Shown here: piece after piece, positions 16,170-24,239 of the stretch
Layout: each line of letters begins with the position of its first letter
How positions within the stretch are numbered: position 1 is the stretch's first letter
NCBI GenBank assembly: GCA_023412715.1
Contig: JAEZCC010000002.1
Location: forward strand, 1-64,000
Length of the DNA: 64,000 nt
DNA from: Bacillota bacterium
Lineage (GTDB): Bacteria; Bacillota; Clostridia; Oscillospirales; Acutalibacteraceae
Reading direction: 5' to 3'
The notes under the pieces: generated by a model
Seen by the model: only the letters and a program-made list of their open reading frames with translations
Told to the model about the DNA's origin: nothing
The model's database searches: none
Made by a program: the position numbers and the translations under genes

Positions 16170-17714
16170 ATGGAAGTCAGCAGCGAATACGCGGTACAGA
16201 TGCACGGCATCACAAAAATGTTCGGCTCTTTCTGCGCCCTGAACAACGTTGACCTCGACGTAAAAAAAGGCACCATCCACGCGATTCTCGGCGAAAACGG
16301 CGCCGGCAAAAGCACGCTGATGAACGTGCTGTACGGCCTGTACCAGGCCGATTCCGGAAGCATTTTTCTGAACGGGGAAGAGGTTTCCATCAAAAACCCG
16401 AACGCAGCCATCGAGCATGGCATCGGCATGGTGCACCAGCACTTCATGCTGGTGGAAAATTTCACCGTAACCCAGAACATCATCCTCGGCAACGAGGTTG
16501 CCAACCGGTTTGGCATAATCGACATGAAAAAAGCGCGCGAAGAGATTCTGAAGACCGTGCAGAAATACGGCCTTGAAGTGGACCCCGACGCAAAAATCGA
16601 AGATATATCCGTCGGCATGCAGCAGCGCGTCGAAATTCTGAAAGCCCTGTACCGCGGGGCGGACCTGCTGATCCTCGACGAGCCGACGGCCGTCCTGACC
16701 CCGCAGGAGATCGACGACCTGATTAAAATCATGCGCAGCCTCGTGAAGGACGGCAAGACCATCATCATCATCACCCACAAGCTGAAAGAAATCAAGGCTT
16801 CCTCCGACGTCTGCACCGTCATCCGCCGCGGGCAGTACATAGACACCGTGCCGATCGACGAAAACGTGGACGAAGAGCAGCTTGCGACCATGATGGTCGG
16901 CCACGCGGTCCGCCTTGTGGTGGAAAAGACGCCGGCCAAGCCGGGCGGCGCCGTTTTTGAGATCGAGCACCTCACCGTGAAGGACGAGCGCGGCCTCGAG
17001 GCGGTCAGGGACCTGTCGCTGACCGTGCACCGCGGCGAGATCGTCGGCGTCGCCGGCGTGGACGGCAACGGCCAGAAAGAGCTGGTCGAGGCAATCACGA
17101 ACCTGACGAGGGCCGAGTCCGGAACGATACGGATCAACGGCAGCGAGATCCAGAATACCAGCCCCCGCAACGTCGTCGACCACAAGGTCGCCACCATCCA
17201 CGAGGACCGGCAGAGGCGCGGGCTTATACTCCCCTTCACCGTGGCGGAAAACATGGTCATCGAGCGGTACCGCGAAGAGCCGTTCAGCAGGCGCGGCTGG
17301 TTCAATTTCAAGGCGATTGCGGACTATGCGAAAAAGCTGATCAAAGACTACGACATCCGGCCGGACGACTGCGAAGCGCAGCCGGTGCGCGGGCTTTCGG
17401 GCGGCAACCAGCAGAAGGTCATCATTGCGAGGGAGATTTCGAACAGCCCCGACCTTCTGATTGCGGTCCAGCCGACGCGCGGGCTCGACGTGGGCGCAAT
17501 CGAATACGTCCACAAAACGCTGATCCGCGAGCGCGACGCAGGCAAAGCCATCCTGCTGATCTCTCTGGAGCTGGACGAGATTATGAACGTCGCCGACACA
17601 ATCGACGTGATCTACGACGGCAGAATCGTCGGCAGCTTCCGGCAGGGCGAGGTCGACGAGAAACAGATCGGGCTGCTGATGGCAGGAGGGAAACGGAATG
17701 AAAACGCTGGTTAA
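16170..17714 (+). CDS. Nucleoside ABC transporter ATPase with two nucleotide-binding domains
   Basis: A 514-residue double ATPase (YufO/NupA type). Domain 1 has Walker A GENGAGKST, signature SVGMQQR and Walker B LLILDEPT. Domain 2 has the loop GVDGNGQKE instead of a canonical Walker A, signature LSGGNQQK and AVQPTRGLD instead of DEPT, the usual asymmetry of this family. It powers import of nucleosides bound by the preceding lipoprotein. The ATG at 16170 has GAGGAGG; the in-frame ATG at 16104 lies inside the hairpin. The 3' end overlaps the first permease gene by 17 bp. Confidence 0.96.
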   Translation: MEVSSEYAVQMHGITKMFGSFCALNNVDLDVKKGTIHAILGENGAGKSTLMNVLYGLYQADSGSIFLNGEEVSIKNPNAAIEHGIGMVHQHFMLVENFTVTQNIILGNEVANRFGIIDMKKAREEILKTVQKYGLEVDPDAKIEDISVGMQQRVEILKALYRGADLLILDEPTAVLTPQEIDDLIKIMRSLVKDGKTIIIITHKLKEIKASSDVCTVIRRGQYIDTVPIDENVDEEQLATMMVGHAVRLVVEKTPAKPGGAVFEIEHLTVKDERGLEAVRDLSLTVHRGEIVGVAGVDGNGQKELVEAITNLTRAESGTIRINGSEIQNTSPRNVVDHKVATIHEDRQRRGLILPFTVAENMVIERYREEPFSRRGWFNFKAIADYAKKLIKDYDIRPDDCEAQPVRGLSGGNQQKVIIAREISNSPDLLIAVQPTRGLDVGAIEYVHKTLIRERDAGKAILLISLELDEIMNVADTIDVIYDGRIVGSFRQGEVDEKQIGLLMAGGKRNENAG

Positions 17715-18825
17715 AATACTGAGGAAACCGATCACTTCCACGCTGATCGCGATCCTCTGCGGGTTTCTCGTGGCGGCGGTCGTGCTCGCGGCCACGGGCT
17801 ACAGCCCGGCGGCCTCGTTTCAGGCGCTGTTCTCCGGCATTTTTTCAAAGCCGAAGTACATCTCGAACATGATTATCAAGGCGACGCCCATCATCCTGAC
17901 CGGCCTGAGCGTGGCGTTCGCCTTTAAGACGGGCCTGTTCAACATCGGCGCGGAGGGCCAGTACATAGCCGGCACCATCGCCTCCGTCTGCGTCGGCATC
18001 CTGCTGAACCTGAACCCCGTTCTTGAGATTCCCATCGTCGTGCTGGCCGGCATAGCCGCGGGCGCGGTGTTCGGCGGCATCGTCGGCTACCTCAAGGCGA
18101 AATTCGGCATCCACGAGGTCATCACCAGCATCATGCTGAACTGGATCGGCCTGTACCTTTCGAACTTCGTCGTGAACCAGCCGAGGTTCCACCAGCCGAA
18201 CTCGACGGGCACCTACGCCGTGAACGGCTCAAGCTTTACCATGCTGCTGCCGAACTGGAAAACCTCCGACGCCGGCATGGCGGCGCTGCGCCCGACCAAA
18301 TGGCTGTACGAGGTCATGCTGAAGACCGACGTCAACTTCGGCTTTCTTGTCGCCGTCGTTTTCGCCGTGATTATCTCCCTGCTGCTGTACCGTTCCGCAA
18401 AAGGGTACGAGCTGCGCAGCGTCGGCTTCAACCGCGACGCCGCCGAATTCGCCGGCATCAACGTCAACCGCAACATCACCGAGTCCATGCTGATTGCCGG
18501 CGCGCTTGCCGGCCTGGCCGGGGCCCTCGCCATTACGGGCACCTCGCCCCACAAGCTGACGCAGCTGGCCGCGTTTGAGAACAACGGGTTCAACGGCCTT
18601 TCCGTCGCGCTGATCGCGGGCTCCTCGCCCATCGGCTGCATCTTCGCCGGGCTGCTGTTCGGCGGCCTGCTCTACGGCGGGCAGAGCGTCCAGAACGACG
18701 TGGGCGCCCCGACGGAGATTATCAACATCATGATCGGCATCATCGTCTTCTTCGTAGCCCTTGTGAAAGTGGTGCCCGCGCTGGCGGATCGACTGGAAAG
18801 GAAAGGTGCGAGCCATGCTAAATGA
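17698..18825 (+). CDS. Nucleoside ABC transporter permease 1 (YufP/NupP type)
   Basis: A 375-residue polytopic membrane protein of the branched-chain/BMP permease family, with the conserved AFKTGLFNIGAEGQ and LRSVGFNRDAAEFAGI segments. The start overlaps the ATPase gene, with AGGAGGG just ahead of the ATG. It forms the membrane channel together with the next gene product. Confidence 0.95.
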   Translation: MKTLVKILRKPITSTLIAILCGFLVAAVVLAATGYSPAASFQALFSGIFSKPKYISNMIIKATPIILTGLSVAFAFKTGLFNIGAEGQYIAGTIASVCVGILLNLNPVLEIPIVVLAGIAAGAVFGGIVGYLKAKFGIHEVITSIMLNWIGLYLSNFVVNQPRFHQPNSTGTYAVNGSSFTMLLPNWKTSDAGMAALRPTKWLYEVMLKTDVNFGFLVAVVFAVIISLLLYRSAKGYELRSVGFNRDAAEFAGINVNRNITESMLIAGALAGLAGALAITGTSPHKLTQLAAFENNGFNGLSVALIAGSSPIGCIFAGLLFGGLLYGGQSVQNDVGAPTEIINIMIGIIVFFVALVKVVPALADRLERKGASHAK

Positions 18826-19732
18826 AATTGCGCTGGTCATCGGCATTACGCTGATGTACTCCACTCCCCTCATCTTCGGCGCGCTCGGGGGCGTCATTTC
18901 AGAGCGTTCCGGCGTCGTGAACATCGGCATTGAGGGAATGATGACCGTCGGCGCGTTCACCGGGGCGGCCGTGGCGTACTATTCCGGCAACCCGTGGCTC
19001 GCCTTTCTGATGGCCGGCCTGGCCGGCGGGCTGATTGCCGTGCTTCACGCCGTGGCCTCCGTGACTTTCAAGGCCGACCAGACCATCTCCGGCATCGCCA
19101 TCAACCTCATCGGCCCCGGTTTTGCCCTGTTCTTCTGCCGGCTGCTGTTCAAAAAGGCAACCATGACGCCGCCCTCCAAGACCCTGCCGAAGCTTTACAA
19201 CGACACCGGCCTGCCGAGCATTCTGAAAAACATAAACGTGAACGCCAGCGTCATTCTGGCCCTCGCGGCCGCCGTGCTGCTCTGGCTGTTCCTTTACAAA
19301 ACCAAATGGGGGCTGCACGTCCGTTCCGTCGGCGAGCACCCGGCCGCCGCGGACACGCTGGGCATCAGCGTGACGCGCATCCGCTATGTGTGCGTCATCG
19401 TTTCCGGCATCCTGTCCGGCTTCGGCGGCGCCTCCATGACGCTCGCCATCATCTCGCAGTTCACGCCGACGGCCATCAGCGGGCAGGGCTTCATCGCCCT
19501 CGCCGCCGTGATCTTCGGCAAATGGACGCCGTACGGCGCCTACGGGGCGTGCCTGCTGTTCGGCTTCGCGCAGGCGCTGACCATCGTTCTGGGCGGCGGG
19601 CAGTTCGCCATCCCGTCCGAGATCCTCGCCATGCTGCCTTACGTGCTGACCATCGTCGTCCTGATTCTGTTCGTCGGCCGCTCGGTCGCACCGAAAGAGG
19701 ACGGCATTCCATACGAAAAGGGCGCCCGCTGA
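18815..19732 (+). CDS. Nucleoside ABC transporter permease 2 (YufQ/NupQ type)
   Basis: A 305-residue permease of the same family as its neighbour, with SERSGVVNIGIEGMM and VRSVGEHPAAADTLGI. I use the ATG at 18815, eight bases after GGAAAGG, rather than the GTG at 18806, which sits in the ribosome site. It overlaps the previous gene by 11 bp. Its stop codon lies inside a GC-rich hairpin (19720-19742). Confidence 0.95.
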   Translation: MLNEIALVIGITLMYSTPLIFGALGGVISERSGVVNIGIEGMMTVGAFTGAAVAYYSGNPWLAFLMAGLAGGLIAVLHAVASVTFKADQTISGIAINLIGPGFALFFCRLLFKKATMTPPSKTLPKLYNDTGLPSILKNINVNASVILALAAAVLLWLFLYKTKWGLHVRSVGEHPAAADTLGISVTRIRYVCVIVSGILSGFGGASMTLAIISQFTPTAISGQGFIALAAVIFGKWTPYGAYGACLLFGFAQALTIVLGGGQFAIPSEILAMLPYVLTIVVLILFVGRSVAPKEDGIPYEKGAR

Positions 19733-19742
19733 GAGGGCGCCC
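19720..19742 (+). terminator. Hairpin across the stop codon of permease 2
   Basis: Two copies of the self-complementary octamer GGGCGCCC separated by seven bases, with the TGA stop in the loop. There is no U-run, so it may act as an mRNA processing or stability element between the transporter and deoC parts of the operon. Confidence 0.55.
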
Positions 19743-19769
19743 GTCCATGCAAAAGGAGTTGTTCCGTTT

Positions 19770-20435
19770 ATGGAGATTCGTGAAATTCTGTCACATGTGG
19801 ACCACACCCTGCTGGCGCAGACCGCGACCTGGGAAGAGATCCGCCAGATCTGCGACGACGCCGTAAAATACAAAACCGCATCGGTCTGCATCCCGCCCTC
19901 TTACGTCAGACGCTCTGCCGGATACCTCGCCGGGCGCGTCCCGGTCTGCACGGTCATCGGCTTCCCGAACGGGTATGCGACGACGGCCGTCAAGACGGCG
20001 GAAACCAAAGACGCCCTGCAGAACGGCGCCGAAGAGATCGACATGGTCGTCAACCTGGGGTACGTGAAGGACGGCAGGTTCGACCTCGTGCTGGACGAGA
20101 TCCGGCAGATTAAAGCGGCCTGCGGCGGGCATATTCTGAAAGTGATCGTCGAGACCTGCCTGCTGACCGAGCAGGAAAAAATCAGGATGTGCGAAATCGT
20201 GACCGAATCCGGCGCCGACTTCATCAAGACCTCCACCGGTTTTTCGACCGCCGGGGCGACGTTCGAGGATGTCGCGCTTTTCGCCAAGCACGTCGGCCCG
20301 AACGTGCGCATCAAGGCGGCGGGCGGCATCGCCTCCCTCGAGGACGCGGAGAAATTCATCCGGCTCGGCGCGTCGCGGCTCGGGACCAGCCGGATTGTGA
20401 AAATCATCAAAAAAGAAGAAGCGCACGGATATTGA
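19770..20435 (+). CDS. deoC: Deoxyribose-phosphate aldolase
   Basis: A 221-residue TIM-barrel class I aldolase. The Schiff-base lysine is K153 in DFIKTSTGF, helped by D91 (EEIDMVVN) and K182 (VRIKAAGGI). It splits 2-deoxyribose-5-phosphate into acetaldehyde and glyceraldehyde-3-phosphate, the last step of deoxynucleoside catabolism. AAAGGAG precedes the ATG. It is placed downstream of the transporter and upstream of cdd. Confidence 0.98.
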   Translation: MEIREILSHVDHTLLAQTATWEEIRQICDDAVKYKTASVCIPPSYVRRSAGYLAGRVPVCTVIGFPNGYATTAVKTAETKDALQNGAEEIDMVVNLGYVKDGRFDLVLDEIRQIKAACGGHILKVIVETCLLTEQEKIRMCEIVTESGADFIKTSTGFSTAGATFEDVALFAKHVGPNVRIKAAGGIASLEDAEKFIRLGASRLGTSRIVKIIKKEEAHGY

Positions 20436-20486
20436 ACCGTTCCGCCGGGCCGTTCTTCAGCCCGGCGGAACTCTTGGGAGGATTTT

Positions 20487-20903
20487 ATGGAAGATTACAG
20501 GGCGCTGGCCGCAGCGGCTATCGAGGCCCGCGGCATGGCCTACACGCCGTACTCGCACTTCAACGTGGGCGCCGCCCTTCTGACGAAAGGCGGAAAAATC
20601 TACCGCGGCTGCAACATTGAAAACGCCGCCTACACCCCCTCGAACTGCGCCGAGCGGACCGCTTTTTTCACCGCCGTGGCCGCCGGCGAACGGGACTTTG
20701 AGGCGATCGCCATCGCGGGCGGCAAAGAAGGCGCGCTGACCGGCGAGCTCTGCCCGCCCTGCGGCGTCTGCCGCCAGGTGATGATGGAGTTCTGCAGCCC
20801 CGACAGCTTCAAGGTCGTGCTGGTGCGCGGCGCCGGCTCGTGGGAGGTGTGCTCCCTGCGGGAGCTGCTGCCGCAGGGGTTCGGCCCGGGGAACCTGAAA
20901 TGA
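20487..20903 (+). CDS. cdd: Cytidine deaminase
   Basis: A 138-residue homotetrameric-type cytidine deaminase with zinc ligands C54, C92 and C95 and catalytic E56 (NCAERTAFF and CPPCGVCRQ). It converts cytidine and deoxycytidine to uridine and deoxyuridine, feeding the pyrimidine phosphorylase encoded downstream. GGGAGG precedes the ATG. The stop overlaps the HAD gene by four bases (ATGA). Confidence 0.97.
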   Translation: MEDYRALAAAAIEARGMAYTPYSHFNVGAALLTKGGKIYRGCNIENAAYTPSNCAERTAFFTAVAAGERDFEAIAIAGGKEGALTGELCPPCGVCRQVMMEFCSPDSFKVVLVRGAGSWEVCSLRELLPQGFGPGNLK

Positions 20904-21511
20904 TAAAAAACATCGTTTTCGACATGGGCCGGGTGCTGACGGGGTTCGACCCGGACGAGATCACCCGGCATTTCGTTTCTTCCGAGGAGGACGCCGGGCT
21001 TCTGCGCCGGGCGATCTTCGACACGGACCTGTGGAACGAGCTGGACCGCGGCACCGTCGCGGAGGAAGAGATGATTGCCCCCGCCTGCGCCGTTCTGCCG
21101 GAGCGCCTGCACGGCGCCGCCGCGGAGCTTCTGCGCCGCTGGCGGGAATATATGACCCCGATGGACGACCTTGTGCCTCTCGCAGAAGAGCTGCACGCCG
21201 CCGGATACCCGCTGTACCTGCTCTCGAACGCGGGCACAAGCATGCTCGATTTCACGGGAAAGCTGCCGGTTCTCCGGCTCTTTTCCGGCATCCTGTTTTC
21301 GGCCGAGGTGAAGATGATAAAGCCCGAGCCGGGCATCTACCGGGAATTTTTCCGCCGGTTCACGCTGAGGCCGGAAGAGTGCTTTTTTATCGACGACCAG
21401 CCTGCGAACATCGCCGCGGGCAAAGCGTTCGGCATGGACGGCTTCCGCTACGGCGGAGAGGTGCCGCCGCTGCGCGCGGCGCTCAGGACCGCCGGCGTGC
21501 GGATCCGCTGA
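20900..21511 (+). CDS. HAD-superfamily phosphatase (subfamily IA)
   Basis: A 203-residue haloacid-dehalogenase-like hydrolase: motif I FDMGRVL (DxG variant as in YihX-like phosphatases), motif II LLSNAG, motif III lysine in MIKPEPGIY, and motif IV FIDDQPANI. It is translationally coupled to cdd. Position in the nucleoside operon suggests a sugar-phosphate or nucleotide phosphatase role; the substrate cannot be read from the sequence. Confidence 0.88.
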   Translation: MIKNIVFDMGRVLTGFDPDEITRHFVSSEEDAGLLRRAIFDTDLWNELDRGTVAEEEMIAPACAVLPERLHGAAAELLRRWREYMTPMDDLVPLAEELHAAGYPLYLLSNAGTSMLDFTGKLPVLRLFSGILFSAEVKMIKPEPGIYREFFRRFTLRPEECFFIDDQPANIAAGKAFGMDGFRYGGEVPPLRAALRTAGVRIR

Positions 21512-21585
21512 ATCCGGTCATTTTCCATCTGCCGGACGGCCGGCTTTCGGCGCAGGCTACGGCCTGCTTTGGAAAGGAGAAATCT

Positions 21586-22911
21586 ATGATGCGAATGTAC
21601 GATATCATCGCCAAAAAACGCGACGGCGGCGAGCTGTCCGACGAAGAGATACGGTTTTTCATAAACGGGTACGTCGCGGGGGAAATCCCGGACTATCAGG
21701 TCTCCGCGCTGATGATGGCCATTTACTTCCGCGGCATGACTCCGCGGGAAACCGCCACGCTGACCATGAGCATGGCGAACTCCGGCGAAACGGTGGATCT
21801 TTCCGGCATTGACGGGGTGAAGGTCGACAAGCACAGCACGGGCGGCGTGGGCGACAAGACCACGCTGATTATCGCCCCCATCGTGGCGTCGCTGGGCGTG
21901 CGCGTCGCCAAAATGAGCGGGCGCGGGCTCGGCCACACCGGCGGAACGGTCGACAAGCTGGAGTCCATCCCAGGCCTGCAGACGTCGATTGACCGCGAGA
22001 AATTCTTTGCCATCGTGCGCAAAGTCGGCGTCAGCGTCATCGGCCAGTCCGGCAACCTCGTGCCGGCCGACAAAAAGCTGTATGCCCTGCGCGACGTGAC
22101 CGCCACGGTCGAAAGCATCCCGCTCATCGCCTCCAGCATCATGAGCAAGAAAATCGCCGCCGGCTCCGACTGCATCCTGCTGGACGTGAAGACAGGCAGC
22201 GGCGCCTTCATGAAAACGGCGGAGGATTCCATCCGCCTGGCGCAGGCCATGGTCTCCATCGGCGAGCACGTGGGCAGGCATACCGTCGCCCTCATCACCG
22301 ACATGGACCGCCCGCTCGGCAGCGCCGTCGGCAATTCCCTCGAGGTCATCGAGGCCTGCGAGACGCTGAAAGGGCGCGGCCCGGCGGACCTGACGGAAAT
22401 CTGCACGGAGCTTGCCGCCAACATGCTGTTCCTCGCAAACAAAGGCAGCCTGGAGGAGTGCCGCTCTGCCGCGCGCGCGCAGACCGAGAACGGCGAAGCC
22501 TTTGCGAAGCTGAAAGAAATGGCCGCGGCCCAGGACGGCGACGCCGGCGTGCTGGACGACTATGCAAAATTCCCGCAGGCGCGGGTAAGCTATGAGGTGA
22601 AGGCGCCCTCGGACGGATACCTGTACGCGATGGACACGCAGCGGTGCGGCATCGCCTCGGTGGTGCTGGGCGCGGGCCGCGAAAAGAAAGAGGATTCCAT
22701 CGACTACAGCGCCGGCATCCTGCTGCGCAGGAAAATCGGCGATAAAATCAAAAAGGGCGACCTGCTCGCCGAATTCCGCTCGTCTTCCGCCGAAAAATGC
22801 AGAGAGGCGGAGCGCGTTTTCCTCGGCGCACTCTCCATCCGCGGCGAGGCCCCCGCCGAAGTGCCGCTGATCCACGCGCGCGTTTCCAAAGACGGCGTCG
22901 AGCGGTTCTGA
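21586..22911 (+). CDS. pdp: Pyrimidine-nucleoside phosphorylase
   Basis: A 441-residue thymidine/pyrimidine-nucleoside phosphorylase. The phosphate site KHSTGGVGDKTT (K82-S84), the ribose/base site KKIAAGSDCILLDVKTGSGAFMK (shown in part: KTGSGAF) and the C-terminal domain are intact. It splits uridine and thymidine with phosphate. The ATG at 21586 follows GGAAAGGAG; the reading frame continues upstream but only as an artefact over the HAD gene. It is the last gene of the nucleoside operon; a short GC-rich hairpin lies before it. Confidence 0.96.
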   Translation: MMRMYDIIAKKRDGGELSDEEIRFFINGYVAGEIPDYQVSALMMAIYFRGMTPRETATLTMSMANSGETVDLSGIDGVKVDKHSTGGVGDKTTLIIAPIVASLGVRVAKMSGRGLGHTGGTVDKLESIPGLQTSIDREKFFAIVRKVGVSVIGQSGNLVPADKKLYALRDVTATVESIPLIASSIMSKKIAAGSDCILLDVKTGSGAFMKTAEDSIRLAQAMVSIGEHVGRHTVALITDMDRPLGSAVGNSLEVIEACETLKGRGPADLTEICTELAANMLFLANKGSLEECRSAARAQTENGEAFAKLKEMAAAQDGDAGVLDDYAKFPQARVSYEVKAPSDGYLYAMDTQRCGIASVVLGAGREKKEDSIDYSAGILLRRKIGDKIKKGDLLAEFRSSSAEKCREAERVFLGALSIRGEAPAEVPLIHARVSKDGVERF

Positions 22912-23028
22912 ACGCCTTCTGCGGGCCGCGGCGGGGACGAAAAGTCCTTGCTTCTTTTCCGGCATCAAAAAGCTGTCGCCAGCCGTTAAAATATTCTCAG
23001 GTTTCATAGAAAGAACGGAGCGGAAAGC

Positions 23029-23373
23029 ATGCATGAACTGCCGGTGGTCCTCGACGTGGTCCGCATTGTGAACGAAGAGGCCGAAAAGCGCGGGCTGCAC
23101 AGGGTCGGGCAGATTGACCTGGTGATCGGCGAGCTTTCGTCCATCATCGACGAATCGGTGCAGATGTACTTCGAAATTGTGGCCAAAGACACCCCCTGCG
23201 AGGGTGCGAAGCTGGTCTTCGAGCACCGCCCCGCCATGCTCCGCTGCCAAAGCTGCGGGCAGGAGTTCCCGCACGAAAAAAGCAGCTTTCAGTGCCCCGA
23301 ATGCGGCGGCGACGGCGTGCTGATCAAAGGCACGGGCGGGGAATTCTACATCCGTTCCTTCGACGGGCAGTAA
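23029..23373 (+). CDS. hypA: Hydrogenase nickel-incorporation protein HypA
   Basis: A 114-residue nickel metallochaperone. The N-terminal MHE nickel-binding triad (H2) and a zinc site of four cysteines (C73, C76, C89, C92) are intact. It works with HypB to deliver Ni(II) to NiFe hydrogenase. CGGAGCGGAAAG lies ahead of the ATG. hypB follows after 29 bp. No hydrogenase structural gene or hypCDEF lies in the window. Confidence 0.96.
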   Translation: MHELPVVLDVVRIVNEEAEKRGLHRVGQIDLVIGELSSIIDESVQMYFEIVAKDTPCEGAKLVFEHRPAMLRCQSCGQEFPHEKSSFQCPECGGDGVLIKGTGGEFYIRSFDGQ

Positions 23374-23402
23374 AAATCAAACGACGAAAGGCGAAGTGCA
23401 GC

Positions 23403-24062
23403 ATGCAGGTTATCATTATGAAAGAGCTTCTGGAGGCGAACGACCGTCTGGCCGGGGATAACCGGGCCTACTTCGCTTCCCGTCACGTTCTGGCGGTCAA
23501 TCTGATGGGCTCCCCCGGCTCGGGGAAAACGACCCTGATTTCCGCGATCGCAAAGGAGCTGGGCGGCATCCCGGTCGGCGTGGTCGAGGGGGACATCGCT
23601 TCCTCCATCGACGCCGAAAATCTTGAAAAGCAGGGCATCCGCTCCTCGCAGATCAACACCTGCGGCGAGTGCCACCTCGATTCCCGCGTCATCCGCGACG
23701 GCGCGGACCAGGTCGACCTGAAGAACGGCATCCTGTTCATCGAAAACGTCGGCAACCTGATCTGTCCGGCGGAGTTCGACCTGGGCGAAAACGTCAGGCT
23801 GCTGGCCGCAAGCGTGCCGGAGGGCGACGACAAGCCTTACAAATACGTGCCGATGTTCAGCTATGCCGACGCGGTGGTCCTCACAAAATGCGACCTGAAA
23901 GAAGCCGTCGGGTTTGACAGCGGCCGCTTTGAAAAGGGCCTCCGCGCGGTTTCGCAGGCCCCCGTGTTCGAGGTCGGCCTCAAAAGCGGGCGGCAGCCGC
24001 AGGGCGTAAAAACGGTGGCAGACTATCTGCGGAAAAAATACGACGCGCTCAAAAAGGCGTGA
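23403..24062 (+). CDS. hypB: Hydrogenase nickel-incorporation GTPase HypB
   Basis: A 219-residue SIMIBI-class GTPase. P-loop GSPGSGKT (36-43), VEGDIASSID switch region, metal site C87-GE-C90-H91, ENVGNLICP and base-recognition TKCD are present. The N-terminal CXXCGC high-affinity nickel site and His-rich stretch of some HypB proteins are absent, so nickel binding would rely on the G-domain site. The start at 23403 is used because upstream in-frame codons overlap hypA. Confidence 0.95.
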   Translation: MQVIIMKELLEANDRLAGDNRAYFASRHVLAVNLMGSPGSGKTTLISAIAKELGGIPVGVVEGDIASSIDAENLEKQGIRSSQINTCGECHLDSRVIRDGADQVDLKNGILFIENVGNLICPAEFDLGENVRLLAASVPEGDDKPYKYVPMFSYADAVVLTKCDLKEAVGFDSGRFEKGLRAVSQAPVFEVGLKSGRQPQGVKTVADYLRKKYDALKKA

Positions 24063-24143
24063 CGACGCCCCTCAGAGAACGGCGGGCGGAACTGACGCCT
24101 TCTGCGGCGTAAAACAGCATACGCAATCTTATTTTCGGTTGGG

Positions 24144-24162
24144 CGGCCCCCGCGGCCGTTTT
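24144..24162 (+). terminator. Short GC hairpin with T-run after hypB
   Basis: CGGCC-CCCGC-GGCCG followed by TTTT about 80 bp after the hypB stop. It could end the hypAB transcript. It could equally be part of the antiporter leader. Confidence 0.5.
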
Positions 24163-24182
24163 CAAGACTCAGCTTCTTGGGT

Positions 24183-24222
24183 GGGAAGCCTAATTTCGGT
24201 TAGGCTTCCCGCTTTTTATTTT
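24183..24222 (+). terminator. Strong terminator hairpin 30 bp before the antiporter gene
   Basis: An 11-bp perfect stem (GGGAAGCCTAA and its complement) with a TTTCGG loop, followed by GCTTTTTATTTT. The end of the U-run is only 17 bp from the antiporter start codon and directly precedes its GGAGG site. This spacing is typical of a leader attenuator. An upstream AGCTTC (about 24171) could pair with GAAGCC of the 5' arm as a weak antiterminator. Confidence 0.75.
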
Positions 24223-24239
24223 GCTTTGGAGGTACGGCG

